Positions 52,201-61,220 of a stretch of DNA of 64,000 bases are shown in pieces. Source of the DNA: Rhyzopertha dominica (Eukaryota > Arthropoda > Insecta > Coleoptera > Bostrichidae); NCBI GenBank assembly GCA_025024175.1, contig QCXZ01000001.1, positions 30,436,942 through 30,500,941 on the forward strand. Reading direction: 5' to 3'. The notes below the pieces were generated by a model, which was not told the DNA's origin, did not search any database, and saw nothing but the letters and a program-made list of their open reading frames with translations. A program made the position numbers and the translations under genes. How positions within the stretch are numbered: the stretch's first letter is position 1; every line of letters starts with the position of its first letter.

Positions 52201-54413
52201 TATAAATCAACTCTTTAAGATACTGATTATACTTCCTCCTTCATAAAAACCGCACATGCAATTTACCTTTATAAATGCTTTCTCCCCTACTTGCTGGACA
52301 GGGGTTGGTGTACCGTCTTGAAACCTTGAATCCTTATGACACTGTTTCAACGGCACAAACAACGCGCGATTTCCTGAACACCTGAAAAGCCTTTCTCCAT
52401 TGTGAGTGCCGTCTGTCAGGGTTAACGGCAAATGCGGCAGTTCTTCTTCAAGTTCTATCCCAACCAGAACAAACTTGGACTGCAGTTCCATTCCCATCCA
52501 TCGGATGACACCGTACAATGGTTCGTCACTGACATCGTTTGATACTTCAACCAGGGAACCCAGCGTGAAGTCACCAGTAGCTCCGTGTTCCGGCTCGACA
52601 TAGCTCATTTTCGTATGCGATGTTGACGCTTTTGCTAATGCGTCCACTTTTTCGTTCATTTCTAATATAAACAGAGGTAAATTGTTTAAGATGTCGTCTT
52701 GACTGTTGGAATATATATGATTGTTGTAGGTGTTAGGGCTTCCCATGCTGTAGGTGTTGTATTTCATATTGTGATTTTTGCTTTTATTCAACGACATTAT
52801 ACACGTCTAGCTAAAAATGCTATTCAATACAACATATTAAAAGATCACCAAGTCACTAAAGTGTATCATCACATTTTTATCCATTAAACAGTTTAATATC
52901 CTGCTGACACAAGACGTGAACTGGATTGTAAAAATAGAAGTCTAAAAAAAGTCTGCACGAACTGTTTAGCACACAGAGTGCTAAAATTAGAAGCGCGAAC
53001 GTGAACATCATTGTTTTAGTTATGCTACTAACAGTGGAGTCAACTAGGTAATTGTACTAACACCTTTTCAATCTATGATAAATTTCACTGGCAAAGGAGG
53101 TATCTAAGTTTATTCGAAATAGAGGCATAACCTAAAATTAACACCTAATACCTTCAATTATTTGAGCTACTAACCTCCGTAAAAGTCTTCTTTCGTCTTA
53201 GTCGTCACCTCTCTCCTATTGTCTTTATCTTCTTTAAATAATTTACTTTTGCCAGGTAAAGTCTTGGTTCCATCCATCATGTGTGAAAAAATATTTGCAC
53301 TTTTATTTCTAGAATTCTTTGGTAGGTAGTTATACGAATGTCGAAACTCAGCATGATCATTCTTATCTAATTTTTTCTTTACAGTGGAATCCACATGGGT
53401 TGTACTGATACCTTTGGATGCATTTGTAGCAACCAAATCTACTTCAGATTTATGTCTACTGTGTGCAAAATGTGGCATGCCTCTACTTGTTTCCTTGATT
53501 AAGTACGTACTATCAGGTTGTATTATAGTGTTCTGATCAAAATCATTAGTCGTGTTTATTGTACCATTACTTGAAGTAGAAGCCATAATATTCTGCAGAG
53601 ACAACGATGTCCTAACAATACCCATTCCCTTATTTGTCGAAGCTGTACTAATTTTGGGATATTCATTATAAGTCGTTATAATTTCTTCATGATGGGGTTT
53701 ATTTTCATCTCTGTCAAAAGTAATGTTGATTTGGGAAACATTTTTTTCACAACCATTCTGTTCACTTTCTGAATCATCATCTTTAGAATATAAGTTTACG
53801 TCTACATATGGTATTAAGCGTTCTATGGTTGTAAACACTCCATATCCTGGCAAACAATTGAAATACTGAATTCCAGCACAGTAACCATTGCAACGGTTGT
53901 TTGGTTTCTTTTCCTAAAAGAATAATGGTTATTCCAATACCTAAGCAGCTTAGTACTGGTAGAATATTAACTTACATGCAGTTGAATTCCCACACATTTC
54001 CCCATTCCTTTAACGTTACCAATGAATCGTATTTGACCCAAGTAAACATTATCCATATCACAAAAACCAATTGTGCTGCCCTCAGATATCTGCATTAATT
54101 TCTCACATTTACTTTTGTTTTTAGCCAGCTTTACTCTATCAATAGGTGAGTTTACAGCAGCTATATACTGCCACAAGTTTTCATGCATTAACACTACGTC
54201 AGTCTTATTACATCCATAGGTACTGCTGTCCCATGTTTCACCTTCTTTCAACAATCGAACCAGTAGCCTGTTATCCTTTAATTCATTTTCCACACGAACC
54301 ACTTGTCCCAATAATACGGTCCTAGGTTCTTGACGTTTTGAAGACACATCTCTCAGAATACAGTTTTTGAGCAATACTCCATACACGAACGAGCTGCCTG
54401 ATCTGCCGTTCAT
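40092..54413 (-). CDS. CYLD: CYLD deubiquitinase (whole gene)
   Basis: Minus-strand coding exons: 54413-53976, 53913-53175, about 52806-52267, 47618-47406, 47344-46912, 44300-43968 and 40288-40092. Phases agree for all junctions except the second, which is unresolved. N-terminal exons carry CAP-Gly-like regions (IGFCDMDNVYLGQIRFIGNV; FNCLPGYGVFTTIERLIPYV; a third in 52806-52267). C-terminal exons form the CYLD-type USP domain: catalytic cysteine in GHHNSCYLDVTLF, LIIQMPRFGKNYK, a B-box insertion (CTVCGKLAKWECKEC...FCAEC), catalytic histidine in CIETSHYVAFVK and FFDSMADRK, ending RRLLCDAYICMYQSPD. CYLD removes Lys63- and Met1-linked ubiquitin and restrains NF-kB/IMD and JNK signalling; the CAP-Gly regions link it to microtubules and partners. 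Confidence 0.93.
40567..41001. mobile_element. 435-base repeat element with CAGGGTG/ACCCTG ends
   Basis: Starts ATACAGGGTGTTGCAAATTA and ends GGCGGACCCTGTATAC. An internal TACAGGGTGTC at about 40676 may mark an earlier end or a nested copy. Non-coding; lies in the last CYLD intron. Confidence 0.5.
41031..41330 (-). pseudogene. Non-LTR reverse transcriptase fragment
   Basis: The minus strand reads VFNHYFTNIAANIEKTL, then after stops THVIPIHKKE and HLLSGNQFGFRKNLSTQHAI. These match the start of jockey/CR1-type RT domains (FN.YF..IA; P.HKK.D; FGFR...ST..AI). Broken by stops and a small deletion, so a dead fragment. Confidence 0.6.
41331..43967. other. CYLD intron 6 remainder, no gene seen
   Basis: AT-rich intron sequence with an (AT)n run at about 41398-41424 and ambiguous bases near 41915 and 41952. 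A less AT-rich patch at 43440-43640 has short frames on both strands but no recognised family. Nothing else supported. Confidence 0.5.
43968..44300 (-). CDS. CYLD: CYLD coding exon 6 (B-box and catalytic histidine)
   Basis: Acceptor ATTTTAG|CCCCGC, donor AGAAAAG|GTAAGA, phase 1 in and out. Zinc-binding B-box insert (PRQCTVCGKLAKWECKECYG, FCAECVEKAHSHARRSNH), then ICIETSHYVAFVKCGVEHEA with the catalytic His and CFFDSMADRK. Confidence 0.93.
44301..46911. other. CYLD intron 5, no gene seen
   Basis: 2.6 kb AT-rich intron between acceptor AG at 44301 and donor GT at 46911. Only short, low-complexity frames; two ambiguous bases. Confidence 0.7.
46912..47344 (-). CDS. CYLD: CYLD coding exon 5 (USP)
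   Basis: Acceptor ATTTCAG|GTACAA, donor AAAACT|GTAAGT, phase 1 out. Encodes VQRVLREEIVNPLRKNLFVR, EEKDPEEFLNSLLAQILKAK and VPSCLIIQMPRFGKNYKMYP, all close to human CYLD. Confidence 0.93.
47406..47618 (-). CDS. CYLD: CYLD coding exon 4 (USP catalytic cysteine)
   Basis: Acceptor ATTGTAG|GAGTG, donor GAGGAG|GTAAGC, phase 0 both sides. Encodes YRGIQGHHNSCYLDVTLFAM with the catalytic Cys codon at 47510-47508, then FDSLLFRPKGPNDIPYYEE. Confidence 0.93.
47900..48800 (+). pseudogene. Crypton-like tyrosine recombinase remnant
   Basis: The clear part is 48492-48776: IYTGHYIRRSSATFLVNAGG, then DLQELGSWKSSIVARRYFEY and NLNKVTIARKI. The order H-x2-R ... W-K-S ... R-R-Y is the C-terminal catalytic half of the tyrosine recombinases used by Crypton transposons. 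Upstream, other plus frames give ILRACLQLKERVEIDKYGF and LVITIPDSKIHKKQFVV, matching the N-terminal half of such proteins, with stops between. It sits in CYLD intron 3, opposite in strand to CYLD. Confidence 0.7.
48949..51392. mobile_element. 2.4 kb non-autonomous element with CAGGGTGATTC ends
   Basis: Left end TACAGGGTGATTCAC and right end GAGAATCACCCTATA are inverted copies. A 16-base near-perfect direct repeat lies outside it (GTAACTAACGTATTAT at 48933-48948 and GTAACTAATGTATTAT at 51400-51415). Inside are several degenerate copies of a block with GCC(A)AATAACTT and a nested inverted-repeat element at 50530-51270. No protein of recognised type. Confidence 0.6.
50530..51270. mobile_element. 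Nested inverted-repeat element
   Basis: Arms of about 200 bases: ATTCACTAAATATATTACAG, GCCATTTTAGG and ACTGATCTCTAAATAACTGG on the left pair with their diverged complements at 51107-51265. A loop of about 350 bases separates them. No coding capacity. Confidence 0.7.
52267..52806 (-). CDS. CYLD: CYLD coding exon 3 (third CAP-Gly)
   Basis: Contains FTLGSLVEVSNDVSDEPLYG, VIRWMGMELQSKFVLVGIEL and GTHNGERLFRCSGNRALFVP, a CAP-Gly domain like the NEMO-binding third CAP-Gly of human CYLD. Donor ATAAAG|GTAAAT, phase 0. The 5' edge is uncertain: an acceptor CTAG|ACGTG at 52806 gives phase 0, which does not fit the preferred exon 2 donor. An ATG at 52797 might also serve as an alternative start. Confidence 0.75.
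53175..53913 (-). CDS. CYLD: CYLD coding exon 2
   Basis: Acceptor TTCTTTTAG|GAAAAG, phase 0, completing the CAP-Gly region (CAGIQYFNCLPGYGVFTTIE) and followed by about 170 residues of Ser/Thr/Asn-rich, probably disordered linker. The preferred donor is GGAG|GTTAGT at 53174 (phase 1). An alternative GAG|GTGACG slightly upstream would give phase 0. Confidence 0.8.
53976..54413 (-). CDS. CYLD: CYLD coding exon 1
   Basis: ATG at 54413 in AAAAATGAAC context; 146 codons; donor GCAT|GTAAGT, phase 0. Begins MNGRSGSSFVYGVLLKNCIL and ends MGKCVGIQLH within a CAP-Gly-like fold. Confidence 0.88.
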
Positions 54414-55207
54414 TTTTGGCGTTTTCTGGATGTTTTAGGTACGAACTCATTCCATAATCCACTTCATACGCGATTTAAAATCTGTAGTAAACAAATGAGC
54501 AAATGACAACTTAACCTTGGGCTGGTGAGTCACTTTTCGGGTGTCAAGGATAGGAATTTGCTCTTCAGAGGGTGCGTAGAGTACAAGTGCGATTTAATAC
54601 AATAATAATTAATGTTAATTACTGCAACAATCGCTGTCGTGTTGAGAAAGATGATTCATTTGTCGGGAATTAGCACACCTTTTTTGTTAAAACGCTAACA
54701 GCTGCTCTTAACAGATAAAAGGGAACTTTTGCGGAGTAGCGTTTGTAATCGTACTCGTTTTTCGTTTTAAGTTCTGTATTCGATTAAAATGCAAATTAAT
54801 GACAAATAAGCCAATAATGCCACTATTGACAACCAACAGGCAACACACTAAACAGATGTTCTTTTCTATAACATACAGTTTTCAGCTTCAGCTTTACCGT
54901 CTCGTAAACAACTGTTTACTTATTATCATATATCTTAATACCTAGCTAAAAGCTAAGTATGTACATTAATAAAAGGGCTTGAGACTGAGCTGGTTTGAGA
55001 TTTCTGCTATAACTTATAAGATTAATAAAACAGTTATGGACACTTAATTTTTAACGTTTATTTTAATTAAAAAGTTTATCAATAAAGAAATTTTTCTATT
55101 TTTGAGTTCAAAAGTGAAACCAGTGGAATCGTCCAAAACGTAAAAAAGCGTTCTCCCATGATCGAATACAACTCGATCAATAACAAATATTAATATTAAT
55201 ATTGCCT
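54414..55207. promoter_or_regulatory. CYLD upstream region
   Basis: About 0.8 kb upstream of the CYLD ATG. It should contain the CYLD promoter and 5' UTR. No clear TATA box or other defined motif was assigned. Confidence 0.4.
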
Positions 55208-55850
55208 CGCGGTACCTACGATCAATAGGAGAATGAAAACGATATCTGAAAACGTGCACAATCCGACAACATCTGGTAGTTCCGATCGTGGTCCACGCGT
55301 AGTTCCAACATACTGTAGTTAGTGCACGGCGATCTGCAGCAACTANGATGTCCNGTAANTTTTGAAGCGGGAGGCCGCACACCGTAGGGCTCCGGATTGG
55401 AGGTCGGTGGGTCATAAGCTACTACCATACTAGGTTTGGTCGTGATCCGATCAATTCCGTTCCATTTAGTGATAGCGATCTGCAATCGCCGTGCTTTCTG
55501 CAGCAACTTTGATGTACTGTTACTTTTGACGCGGGAGGCTGCACACCGTAGGGCTCCGGACTGGAGGTCAGTGGGTCATGAGCTACTACGATACAAAGTT
55601 TTGTCGAGATTCGATCATCCGTTTCATTGAGTGATATATATTATAGTTCTGCAACTTTGATGTCATGTAACTTTTGAAGCGGAAGGCTGCACACCGTAGG
55701 GTTCCGGATTGGAGGTCAGTGGGTCATGAGCTACTACTATACTAAGTTTGGTGGTGATCCGATCAATTCCGCTTCTTTGAGTGATATACTTATATAGTTC
55801 TCCTTTTTCACGTACCTTGCGGTACGATCAATGGAAGAACGAAAAAAAAT
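55208..55850. repeat. GC-richer tandem repeat with flanking direct repeats
   Basis: Three units of 148-164 bases, marked by GCGG(G/A)AGGC at 55367, 55531 and 55679, each with GCACACCGTAGGG(C/T)TCCGGA, GGAGGTC(A/G)GTGGGTCAT and GATCCGATCA-like blocks. Imperfect direct repeats flank the array (CGCGGTACCTACGATCAATA at 55208 and TGCGGTACGATCAATGGA at 55822). Lies between the CYLD and PDCD10 promoters. Possibly satellite-like or derived from a SINE. Confidence 0.8.
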
Positions 55851-55996
55851 TAATTATACGGAAAAGTTGACGGTATTTTTTCGAGTTAAAAATTAACATT
55901 ATATCAAAATTATATCCAAACTTAATCCAAACCCAAACACATTAGAAAGAATCAGTTTTATTGAGTGCTAATGCTAATATGACAACGTCGCTTAAA

Positions 55997-56063
55997 ATAT
56001 TCTTCCTCCTTGGTTGGTCACGTTCAAGGAGGAAGAATAATATTCTTCCTCCTTGGTCACGTT
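55997..56063. repeat. Short palindrome plus direct repeat upstream of PDCD10
   Basis: ATTCTTCCTCCTTGG occurs twice in direct orientation (55999 and 56042) and once inverted (CAAGGAGGAAGAAT, 56025-56038). TTGGTCACGTT also repeats. The first and inverted copies can form a 14-base-pair stem. It lies about 220-290 bases upstream of the PDCD10 start codon. Confidence 0.85.
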
Positions 56064-56283
56064 ATTGCCGTTTGTCAGACATGTGACATATGACAAGTCG
56101 ATGTTTACCAGTTGACAAATTGTCAAGTTGCAGTGAACGTAGAAGTTGTAGTCGAGTTGTTGCAGGTTGCAGTTTTATGGGTTTATCAAATAGGACTGGA
56201 ATCAAATAATTATTGTGAATGGTGAAGTGAAGATAAACGGTCAAACTGTTTAAAACATTTTCTTGCAAATACAAAAAGAAAAT

Positions 56284-56355
56284 ATGACAATGGGAGAAGA
56301 ATCCCCAGTTATATCGTTAATTCTTCCTGTGCTAATACGTCCCATTCTCAGTCAG
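56284..56355 (+). CDS. PDCD10: PDCD10 coding exon 1
   Basis: ATG at 56284 (a second in-frame ATG lies two codons later); 24 codons; donor GTCAG|GTACTA, phase 0. Confidence 0.88.
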
Positions 56356-57074
56356 GTACTATAATGCTAAATATCCTGACAGAAAATTGAGTTTTATCGA
56401 TTTTCAGCTGGAGCGAAGAGATGTCTCGGCATCACACAGGCTACGATCTGCCTTAACAAAGGCAGAAAGTGCATATCCCGGTTTAACATATGACCTTGTT
56501 GTTGGTATAATGAAGCAGGGTGACTTACAAGTTAATATGAACGAGAGTATTCTACGACTTCAAGGAACTGTTTCCGATGCAGATGGTAACATGGGAAATA
56601 ATACAATTATGTTGATGGGTAGGTGATTAATACTTTTAGTTGTGGAATATCGTCTGAATCGTTCTGAAGATTCATTCCAAGAGCTTAACAGAAAGTCTGC
56701 TACATTAAAAAAGATCCTGAGTAGGATACCTGATGAAATAACTGATCGCAAAACATTTTTGGAAACAATCAAAGAAATAGCGAGTGCCATAAAAAAATTG
56801 TTAGATGCAGTTAATGAAGTCAATGGCTTCATCCCTGGTCCTACAGGAAAGCAGGCTCTTGAACAGAGAAAAAGAGAATTTGTTAAGTATTCGAAAAGGT
56901 TTAGCAACACCCTAAAAGAGTATTTCAAAGAAGGGCAGTAAGTATTGATCAGCTTTTCTTTACACGTTTGTTACTGATTGATTTTTTAGAGCGAATTCTG
57001 TCTTTGTGTCAGCACTGTACTTGATTCATCAAACGAACATGATAATAGCAACGGTGAAAAGCAAGTGTGAATGA
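56284..57074 (+). CDS. PDCD10: PDCD10/CCM3, programmed cell death protein 10 (whole gene)
   Basis: Four exons, 56284-56355, 56408-56585, 56640-56937 and 56990-57074, with three small introns (52-54 bases). Total 633 coding bases, 210 residues, against 212 in human. The N-terminal dimerisation helices (VLIRPILSQLERRDVSASHR, SALTKAESAYPGLTYDLVVG) and the C-terminal FAT-H domain (DSFQELNRKSATLKKILSRI, FLETIKEIASAIKKLLDAVN, RKREFVKYSKRFSNTLKEYF, FVSALYLIHQTNMI) are both present. The protein joins GCKIII kinases to the STRIPAK and CCM complexes and acts in cell junction, tube and Golgi organisation. The third junction was set by homology: GATG|GTAACA joins to TTTTAG|TTGTGG, reading DADVVEYRL. Confidence 0.94.
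56408..56585 (+). CDS. PDCD10: PDCD10 coding exon 2
   Basis: Acceptor GATTTTCAG|CTGGAG, donor GCAGATG|GTAACA, phase 1 out. The frame remains open into the 54-base intron, so the true exon end was chosen by homology. Confidence 0.9.
56640..56937 (+). CDS. PDCD10: PDCD10 coding exon 3
   Basis: Acceptor CTTTTAG|TTGTGG, donor GGGCA|GTAAGT, phase 2 out. Holds most of the FAT-H domain. Confidence 0.93.
56990..57074 (+). CDS. PDCD10: PDCD10 coding exon 4
   Basis: Acceptor TTTTTTAG|AGCG; reads ANSVFVSALYLIHQTNMIIA then TVKSKCE and TGA at 57072-57074. Confidence 0.92.
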
Positions 57075-57119
57075 GTGGCTTTTGTTTCCGTAATCTGTGC
57101 TTTTAAGTATGTCATTATT

Positions 57120-57125
57120 AATAAA
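57120..57125 (+). terminator. Candidate PDCD10 polyadenylation signal
   Basis: AATAAA 46 bases after the stop codon, followed by T-rich sequence. Confidence 0.6.
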
Positions 57126-59139
57126 TATGTTATTTATCTGATAGAGATAATTCCTCTTGATTGTTACAAGTTACTTCATAGTTTTTTGTAAACAGTTTAG
57201 AATTATCGGTATAACTGCCTTTCTATAGAAGTTAAGATATAAATGTTATATAGATATATTTAAAAATATACAAGTGTACAGTATGATTTGTAATAGGAAA
57301 TATACAGTACAAACTGACATAGGATTGTTATTAACCTATTCAGATAAAATTAAATACAATTTCCACATCACCTGTTTAGAACATTTTGTCAAAAAAGCTC
57401 TTTTTAGTAATGATGATTCTAGTACAATTACTGCAGCATATTTTAAGAAATACTGACTAAATAGTGTCATGTAATAATCACATTACATTTTTAAACCTAC
57501 TTCCATACCTCAGTCCTAGTGTTTATCTTATTAGCCCAGGCCTGGCAGATCACGTCCGGCCCCACTGAGCAGCTGGTAGCTCACAGGAGGCAAAGGGAGA
57601 AGGATAGGATTAAAAATGACAAAATGTGATCACAAAAATTTTTTGTGTGGTCAGTAAATAAACAAAGCGCACAAACTCTTCAATTAACCCTCTAGCTCAT
57701 TCATATTTTTGCAAAAAATAAACTTCTGAGTGAAGTTTTTCGAGTATGTAGAGCTACCTACACTGTCTGCGGGGCTTTGATGAACCTAGAGGCTAGAGGT
57801 TAGATAAGGATACATTATTTCTCTGCAGCATTAGAGACAAAGAGGTTTTCTTCAATACAGATTAGTTAAACGATTAGTGGGGACGGGGGTGGGGTAACTG
57901 CTGAACAACGGCAAGTATTGTAGTTGGGCAGTTTTAAAAGTGACTGCATAAACTTGTGCATAAAATTTGGTGTTTTACTTTGTAGGAAAACGTACTAACA
58001 TCTTTAAAATTGTATAGTTTGAATTTATCACTATTATGGTAATTTAGAAATGCAGTTTCTTTGATTGGTTAATTATTCCAGATAAATTATGTAGGTAGCT
58101 GTATTGATTTTTTGCTTGTAGGTAAACCAGATGTCTCTGCCCCATATACATCAGCCTCGGTATATTTTGTTGGTATTTATTTCTAGATTAATATTGGAAC
58201 GACACACTGAATCTGGCCAACAACAGCTCGAATATCGTTTTTGTAAGCTGAAATTTTTTTGGGAGTATTAGCGTATCTACTCTTTCTTTCACGTAATCTT
58301 AAAGAAACAATATAGCGGACTTAAATTGTGTTATTTGAGGAGCCAGTTTTTGTCCGAGCTTCGCAGGTTGTATGGCTTAGCGCCATCATGCCAGAATAAA
58401 AATATAGGCCAAAGGATTGATTTTAAATACAGCGACTTTATCATTCTTGAAAAAATAAGGTTCTGTGACTCTACTGACCCTAAAACTGCACCAAACACTA
58501 ACTCTGTACCCTCTATGATGTTCTAATTATTCCATTAGGTCATCGCGACCACACGCTGCTGCTCACTGTTCAGTTCTGCATTAAAAATTAAGTCAAATAA
58601 AGCTGAACTATCACTCGCAACAACAAACCTCTGAACATCGTTTGGAAAACTAAAAAATGTAGTTTTCTTCAGCATACCTATGCCTGCTGTTGCACTGTAT
58701 TACACCACAAACATGTCCACTAATACTAATTGCATTATTACAAATTATAACAAACACCCAAAAGTGATAAAAGTATACAAAATGTAAAATCAAAATACGT
58801 AATTTATAAAACATGTCCATAATCTTTTAATGGCGGTGAACAGTTGACACTTCTCAGTCAGTGTCAGTATACACTAAACATGACGAACTGAAAATCCATG
58901 GACCCTTTCTCACACCCAGGGTGCTTAGTCTCTGTTTTTTATTTTGTGGTACCAGTTTGAACTGGCAACTATGAAGTCTGCAAAACTTTCACCATGTTTG
59001 TCTTTAATCAATTTTCACTATTTCTACACACTGTTGAAGAGTGTATTATGCCATTTTCTTAAATAGTACAGACACTGAGCGCGAGTACAACTCACTCTGG
59101 TGAACATATTTTTCCCCAGCATAGGGAAACGATTATCGC
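57126..59139. other. Intergenic DNA, no gene seen
   Basis: Short frames only. A GC-richer patch at 57535-57610 (GGCCTGGCAGATCACG) may be an old repeat. No conserved protein or RNA was recognised. Confidence 0.5.
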
Positions 59140-59790
59140 TAGAGATGAAACGGATATCTGGTAACTATTGGGTATCCGGCCTATATTCCAAAACTACGAC
59201 ATTTACCTAAAATGAACCTTAACACATACTTCTTCGTGAGGTAAATAATAAGGAAGTGACTTTTAATTGTCATGGCCTTTAGCTGAAGCTGAAAAAGTTA
59301 CAAAAAGTCACAAAGAATCTTGTGAAAACTAAAATCACACACATCAGCTTAATGATAAATTTAGTATGTGAACGAAAAGGTTAAAACAAAAAGTGTAAAA
59401 TATATAATTTTACAAAATCCTCACAGACTCTCAACAACTTTTACTGAGCACATAAAAATATAACACAACACTAAAGTATAAAACGCAAAAAAGAGGTTCC
59501 AAAAATGTGCCCATCTTTTAAATTATTTATGTTAATTTCAAAATATTCCGAGCACACGACCTTTTTATCACTTAGGACATGTTTCAATTGCACGCAAGTA
59601 GCAAATAACACAGCAGAAAATTAGTTTTCTGCTAAATACATAGTCATGCCAGATGCCACCCTCGATTAGCCAGTCACTCATGATAACACCCTAAATCGCC
59701 CGAATTGATTCGATTGCATTAATAGGTATCCGGCCTAGCAGCTAGCCGGATATCAGGTATCCGGCCAGACAACTATCCGTTTCATCTCTA
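59140..59790. mobile_element. hAT-like MITE
   Basis: Ends are inverted copies: TAGAGATGAAACGGATA at the left and TATCCGTTTCATCTCTA at the right, 17 bases perfect. Subterminal GGTATCCGGCC motifs repeat several times near both ends, as is usual for hAT-family binding sites. Possible decayed 8-base target duplication (ATTATCGC/ATTGTTAC). Non-coding interior of about 600 bases. Confidence 0.82.
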
Positions 59791-60289
59791 ATTGTTACCT
59801 TAGATGAATCTTTTACAGTCGCACTGTTTTACAAAACAGTGCCACTGATACTGACTTGCACAGAAACTTTACAAATAGCACCAATTTGCTTTCCATTATG
59901 CCAAAAACTTGTCCAGCTTTTACCAGTAATTGTCCCCTTTCCTCAGAAAAAAAATCAAAATTCGGGATGGACAATGTGTTTAAACTCACATCTTATATGG
60001 TAATCAAGATTCATGTTCGCACGGTTTAATTCAAAATAATTCCAAAGCACTTTACACTGCACACGTAAAGTTGTGACTCATGTCTTCATCAGCAGAGAAC
60101 ACAACTTCACTCCCGTCGATTACACCACCTCCAACTGCTAGTTGCAGATGTGTCGCTGCACTCATTTCAGCCTCTCAGAGTCTGTAGTTTTTACTGACAA
60201 ACATCGGGGATTTAAAACTTGCTGTTAAACTGGAATTGGATTATGTAACCAATGTTAATTTTCTAGATTGCATATTGAGTTGATTGAAG

Positions 60290-61220
60290 TTTTTGAGGGT
60301 ATCCTACCCTCCCTCTTAAGGGAGTGTATTTTTCAAATCTAAGCCATTGTTTTTGTTTAATATATCCCTTCAAACAGGAATCTTTCCTGATGCTTGAAAA
60401 TTGAGCTATATAACACCTATTTTTAAGTCGAGCTCTAGAAATGATGTTACCAATTATCGGGGCATCTGTATCCAGTCCACTATTCCTAAATTATTTGGCT
60501 CGTTATTCACTAAGTTTATGACTGCACAATTTAAGTATTTGATCATACCTGACCAACACTTTTTCACTGTGGGTTGCAGCATCGTTATGAATTTACTTGT
60601 TTATCAGAACTTTATTTTAGGTGGTTTGGGATGTCATATACACAGACTTCTCTAGAGCCTTTGATACAGTTCCTCATTCTCTTCTTTAAGGAACTAAAAG
60701 CTTGTGGTGTGAATTCTGCACTGCTGAATTGGTGTGGTAGCTACTTGAATGGTAGGCGACAGATCGTGAGATTATGTAATTTCATATCGGTTGAGTCAGG
60801 GGTGCCCCAGGGATCTTATTGTGCGTCCTTGCTTTTTTGTCTATTAATGATGTGAGTGTGGCTCTGCGGAACTCCTGATTTCTTGTTTTTACTGATAAAG
60901 ATCTTTTCTGCTATTAGAAGTTTTTGAAATGCACAAATGCTACAGTATGATCTGGATAATCTGTATGCTTGATGTTGTCATAATGGGTTGTCTCTAAACT
61001 TCAGCAAGTGCAGTGTAATTAAAANCCACATNGATTATAAAATTGATGTCTCTTGAATTTGTGCAGTTGGTTAGGGATCTGGGTGTTACTTTTAATTGTA
61101 TGTTTATTATTCACATAAACCTTTGTAAGACTGTTGCACAGTCGGCGACTTTGAAAATGAAACGACCTGAGAGACGCTATTCTCTAGGTTTGGAGCAAAG
61201 CTCTTGAAACTAACTAATGT
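60290..61220 (+). pseudogene. Non-LTR (jockey/CR1-like) reverse transcriptase remnant
   Basis: Plus-strand pieces in several frames follow the RT order: SLQTGIFPDA, YITPIFKSSSRNDVTNYRGI, FTKFMTAQFKYLIIPDQHFF, then YTDFSRAFDTVPHSLL-like and LNWCGSYLNGRRQIV, ESGVPQGSYCASLLF, and later LVRDLGVTFN. The active-site region downstream of VPQGS is disrupted. Multiple stops, frameshifts and two ambiguous bases. Left and right ends of the element were not found. Confidence 0.75.

Noticed and set aside
56586..56626. PDCD10 exon 2 extended to the stop near 56626
   Set aside because: It loses homology after DAD; splicing a 54-base intron restores the conserved continuation in frame.
59990..60200. Possible transposase fragment on the minus strand (GSEVVFSADED)
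   Set aside because: Too short and interrupted to assign to mariner or any other DDE family.
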